From: Caulobacteraceae bacterium
Lineage (GTDB): Bacteria; Pseudomonadota; Alphaproteobacteria; Caulobacterales; Caulobacteraceae
Direction: 5' to 3'
NCBI GenBank assembly: GCA_947484535.1
Contig: CANKPO010000050.1
Location: 1-7,956 of the forward strand
Length of the DNA: 7,956 bases
This document shows positions 6,494-7,956 of the stretch, in pieces (position 1 is the first letter of the stretch; every line of letters begins with the position of its first letter). The position numbers were made by a program, and so were the translations under genes. The notes beneath the pieces were generated by a model. The model had not been told where the DNA came from, made no database searches, and saw nothing but the letters and a program-made list of their open reading frames with translations.

Positions 6494-6513
6494 TGCTTCA
6501 CCCCGTTGAAGCA
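6494..6513. promoter_or_regulatory. 20-bp palindrome upstream of the KAS III gene
   Basis: TGCTTCA (6494-6500) and TGAAGCA (6507-6513) are perfect 7-bp inverted arms around CCCCGT. The element lies in the untranslated region between the candidate promoter and the GTG start at 6545. It looks like a dimeric repressor site, or a leader hairpin in RNA. No specific regulator is recognised. Confidence 0.45.
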
Positions 6514-6544
6514 CCGGCAGCGCCTCGAAAAGGATCGCTATCCC

Positions 6545-7666
6545 GTGCAAAAAGCCGTTATCGCCGCCACTGGCCTGTTTACCCCGCCCTATTCGATCTC
6601 GAACATCGAGCTGGTGGAAACTTTCAACACCTATGTCGCCAATTTCAATGCCGAGCATGCCGCCGCCATCGAGGCCGGAACGGTCGAGGCGCTGCAGCCC
6701 TCCTCGCCTGAATTTGTGCAAAAGGCTTCCGGCATCCAGTCGCGCTTTGTCATGAACAAGGACGGGATCATCAATCCGGCCATCATGCGGCCGCAACTGC
6801 CCGAGCGGTCCAATGACGAGCTCTCGATCCTTGCCGAAATGGCCGTCGCGGCTGCCCGTCGGGCCATCGAGGCTTGGGGCAAACCGGTCAGCGAAATCGG
6901 GGCCGTGCTCTGCGCCTGTTCAAATATGCAGCGCGCCTATCCAGCCATGGCCGTTGAGATCCAAAATGCGCTAGGCATTGAGGGGTTTGGCTTTGACATG
7001 AATGTCGCCTGTTCCTCGGCCACCTTTGGCATCAAGACCGCCGCTGACTTCATCGCTTCAGGTTCGGCCAAGGCGGTGCTGATGGTCAATCCAGAGGTCT
7101 GTTCAGGTCACCTGAACTTTAAGGACCGCGACAGCCATTTCATCTTTGGCGACGTGGCCACCGCTGTGATCGTCGAGGCTGCCGATCACGCGGGACCCGG
7201 CGGATGGGACATTCTGGGCACGCGCCTTAAGACCGTGTTCTCCAACAATATCCGCAACAATTTCGGCTTCCTGAACAATGCCGCGCCAGAGGGTATTGGC
7301 GCTCCAGACAAGCTGTTCATCCAACAGGGCCGCAAGGTGTTTAAGGATGTAGTGCCGATGGTTGCCGAGATGATCATCGACCATGCCGGTGAACTGGGCC
7401 TAGAGCGCTCAGAGCTCAAGCGCATGTGGCTCCATCAGGCCAATATCAATATGAACGACATGATTGGCCGAAAGGTTCTGGGCCGCGATCCGACGCCCGA
7501 AGAGAACATCATCGTTCTGGACACCTATGCCAACACATCCTCTGCCGGATCGATCATCGCCTTCCATCTGCACAACCAAGGCTTTGAGGCGGGTGAGACG
7601 GGTCTGATCTGCAGCTTTGGCGCGGGCTATTCGGCCGGCACAGTCTTTGTGCGCAAGCGAGCCTAG
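6545..7666 (+). CDS. Beta-ketoacyl-ACP synthase III, long FabH-like type
   Basis: A 373-residue thiolase-fold enzyme from the preferred GTG start, longer than E. coli FabH (about 317). The catalytic triad is visible: Cys156 in NVACSSATFG, His297 in MWLHQANINMND and Asn330 in TYANTSSAGS. The C-terminal glycine-rich loop SFGAGYSAGTVFVRK closes the fold. An N-terminal insertion (about 22-95 with FNTYVANFNAEHAAAIEAG) and the blocks SNMQRAYPAMAVEIQ and DRDSHFIFGDVATA resemble, from memory, the Pseudomonas PA3286-type KAS III, which condenses a medium-chain acyl-CoA with malonyl-ACP and feeds degradation products back into synthesis. Substrate here is inference. The frame extends to a TTG at 6506, but that start lacks a ribosome binding site and lies inside the palindrome. 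AAAAGGA (6528-6534) lies 10 nt before the GTG. It is divergent from the desaturase pair. Confidence 0.9.
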   Translation: MQKAVIAATGLFTPPYSISNIELVETFNTYVANFNAEHAAAIEAGTVEALQPSSPEFVQKASGIQSRFVMNKDGIINPAIMRPQLPERSNDELSILAEMAVAAARRAIEAWGKPVSEIGAVLCACSNMQRAYPAMAVEIQNALGIEGFGFDMNVACSSATFGIKTAADFIASGSAKAVLMVNPEVCSGHLNFKDRDSHFIFGDVATAVIVEAADHAGPGGWDILGTRLKTVFSNNIRNNFGFLNNAAPEGIGAPDKLFIQQGRKVFKDVVPMVAEMIIDHAGELGLERSELKRMWLHQANINMNDMIGRKVLGRDPTPEENIIVLDTYANTSSAGSIIAFHLHNQGFEAGETGLICSFGAGYSAGTVFVRKRA

Positions 7667-7956
7667 GTCGGCAGCCCCAGACCCTTGCGGATCTGCGGCC
7701 AAGCCACATTGATCCCCAGGCCGAGCATGACGAGGCCAGCGGCAGTCAGTTTCCAAGCGGGCATGGCTTCACCCAGCATCAGGTTGGCAGTGATCATGCC
7801 AAAGACCGGAACCAACAGGGCCATGGGCGTGATCGTGGCCGCTGGATGCCGCGCCAAGAGCCAGCCCCAGACACTGTAACCAAACAGACTATTGCCCACC
7901 GACTGCCACGCTACCGCCGCCCAGGTCGCAGCGTCCGCAACCCTTACGGCGTGAAC
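7663..7956 (-). CDS. EamA-type (DMT superfamily) exporter, C-terminal part
   Basis: Partial gene: its 5' end lies beyond the right edge. The frame stays open for 19 codons upstream of the GTG at 7899, so 97 C-terminal residues are visible. They show three hydrophobic segments: WAAVAWQSVGNSLFGYSVWG, ITPMALLVPVFGMITANLML and WKLTAAGLVMLGLGINVAW. The acidic LGE between the last two segments and the short basic tail QIRKGLGLPT are typical of the second EamA repeat. The pattern LLVPVFGM...GE resembles the E. coli O-acetylserine/cysteine exporter EamA (YdeD), a ten-helix inner-membrane exporter of small metabolites. Substrate cannot be told from this fragment. The stop codon overlaps that of the convergent KAS III gene over CTAG (7663-7666), leaving no room for a terminator between them. 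Confidence 0.85.
   Translation of the reverse strand, partial: VHAVRVADAATWAAVAWQSVGNSLFGYSVWGWLLARHPAATITPMALLVPVFGMITANLMLGEAMPAWKLTAAGLVMLGLGINVAWPQIRKGLGLPT

Noticed and set aside
6506..6544. TTG at 6506 as the KAS III start, adding 13 residues.
   Set aside because: No ribosome binding site, the codon lies inside a palindrome, and the added residues are basic and unlike the family N-terminus, which begins just before KAVIAATGLFTPP.

Overview
The window is about 8 kb of moderately GC-rich DNA, densely coded with short gaps. Gene content and protein style suggest an alphaproteobacterium, plausibly of the Caulobacteraceae (Brevundimonas/Asticcacaulis-like). The pointers are a large TonB-dependent receptor with an EEVVVYG-type TonB box, an HD hydrolase paired with a Nudix-derived NAD regulator, GTG starts, and one promoter resembling the Caulobacter housekeeping type. 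This placement comes from family knowledge, not a search. No RNA genes, insertion sequences, CRISPR arrays or phage genes were seen.

Layout from left to right: (1) 2-814, minus: tandem universal stress protein. (2) 899-1552 and 1595-2596, plus: an HD-domain phosphohydrolase followed 42 bp later by an NrtR/NadQ-type (Nudix-fold plus winged helix) regulator, probably one operon divergent from the stress protein. (3) 2739-4994, plus: a complete 751-residue TonB-dependent outer-membrane receptor behind a 142-bp regulatory gap. (4) 5952 to about 6350 (possibly to 6446) and 5011-5952, minus: a small single-pass membrane protein of unknown function coupled through a TAATG overlap to a sterol-desaturase/fatty-acid-hydroxylase family di-iron membrane enzyme. 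This pair converges on the receptor gene with only 16 bp between stop codons. (5) 6545-7666, plus: a ketoacyl-ACP synthase III of the long (about 373-residue) FabH-like type, divergent from the desaturase pair. (6) 7663 to the window edge, minus: the C-terminal end of an EamA-type exporter, whose stop codon overlaps that of the synthase.

The left part probably concerns NAD/nucleotide homeostasis and stress. The right part has a membrane-lipid flavour (KAS III plus a fatty-acid-hydroxylase-like enzyme and a small membrane partner). I found no clear new defence or mobile system. The most interesting signals are small: a motif (GTTAGG then AACCCT) repeated over the ribosome binding sites of both genes of the HD/regulator operon, a 20-bp perfect palindrome ahead of the KAS III gene, repeats ahead of the receptor gene, and the uncharacterised small membrane protein coupled to the desaturase.
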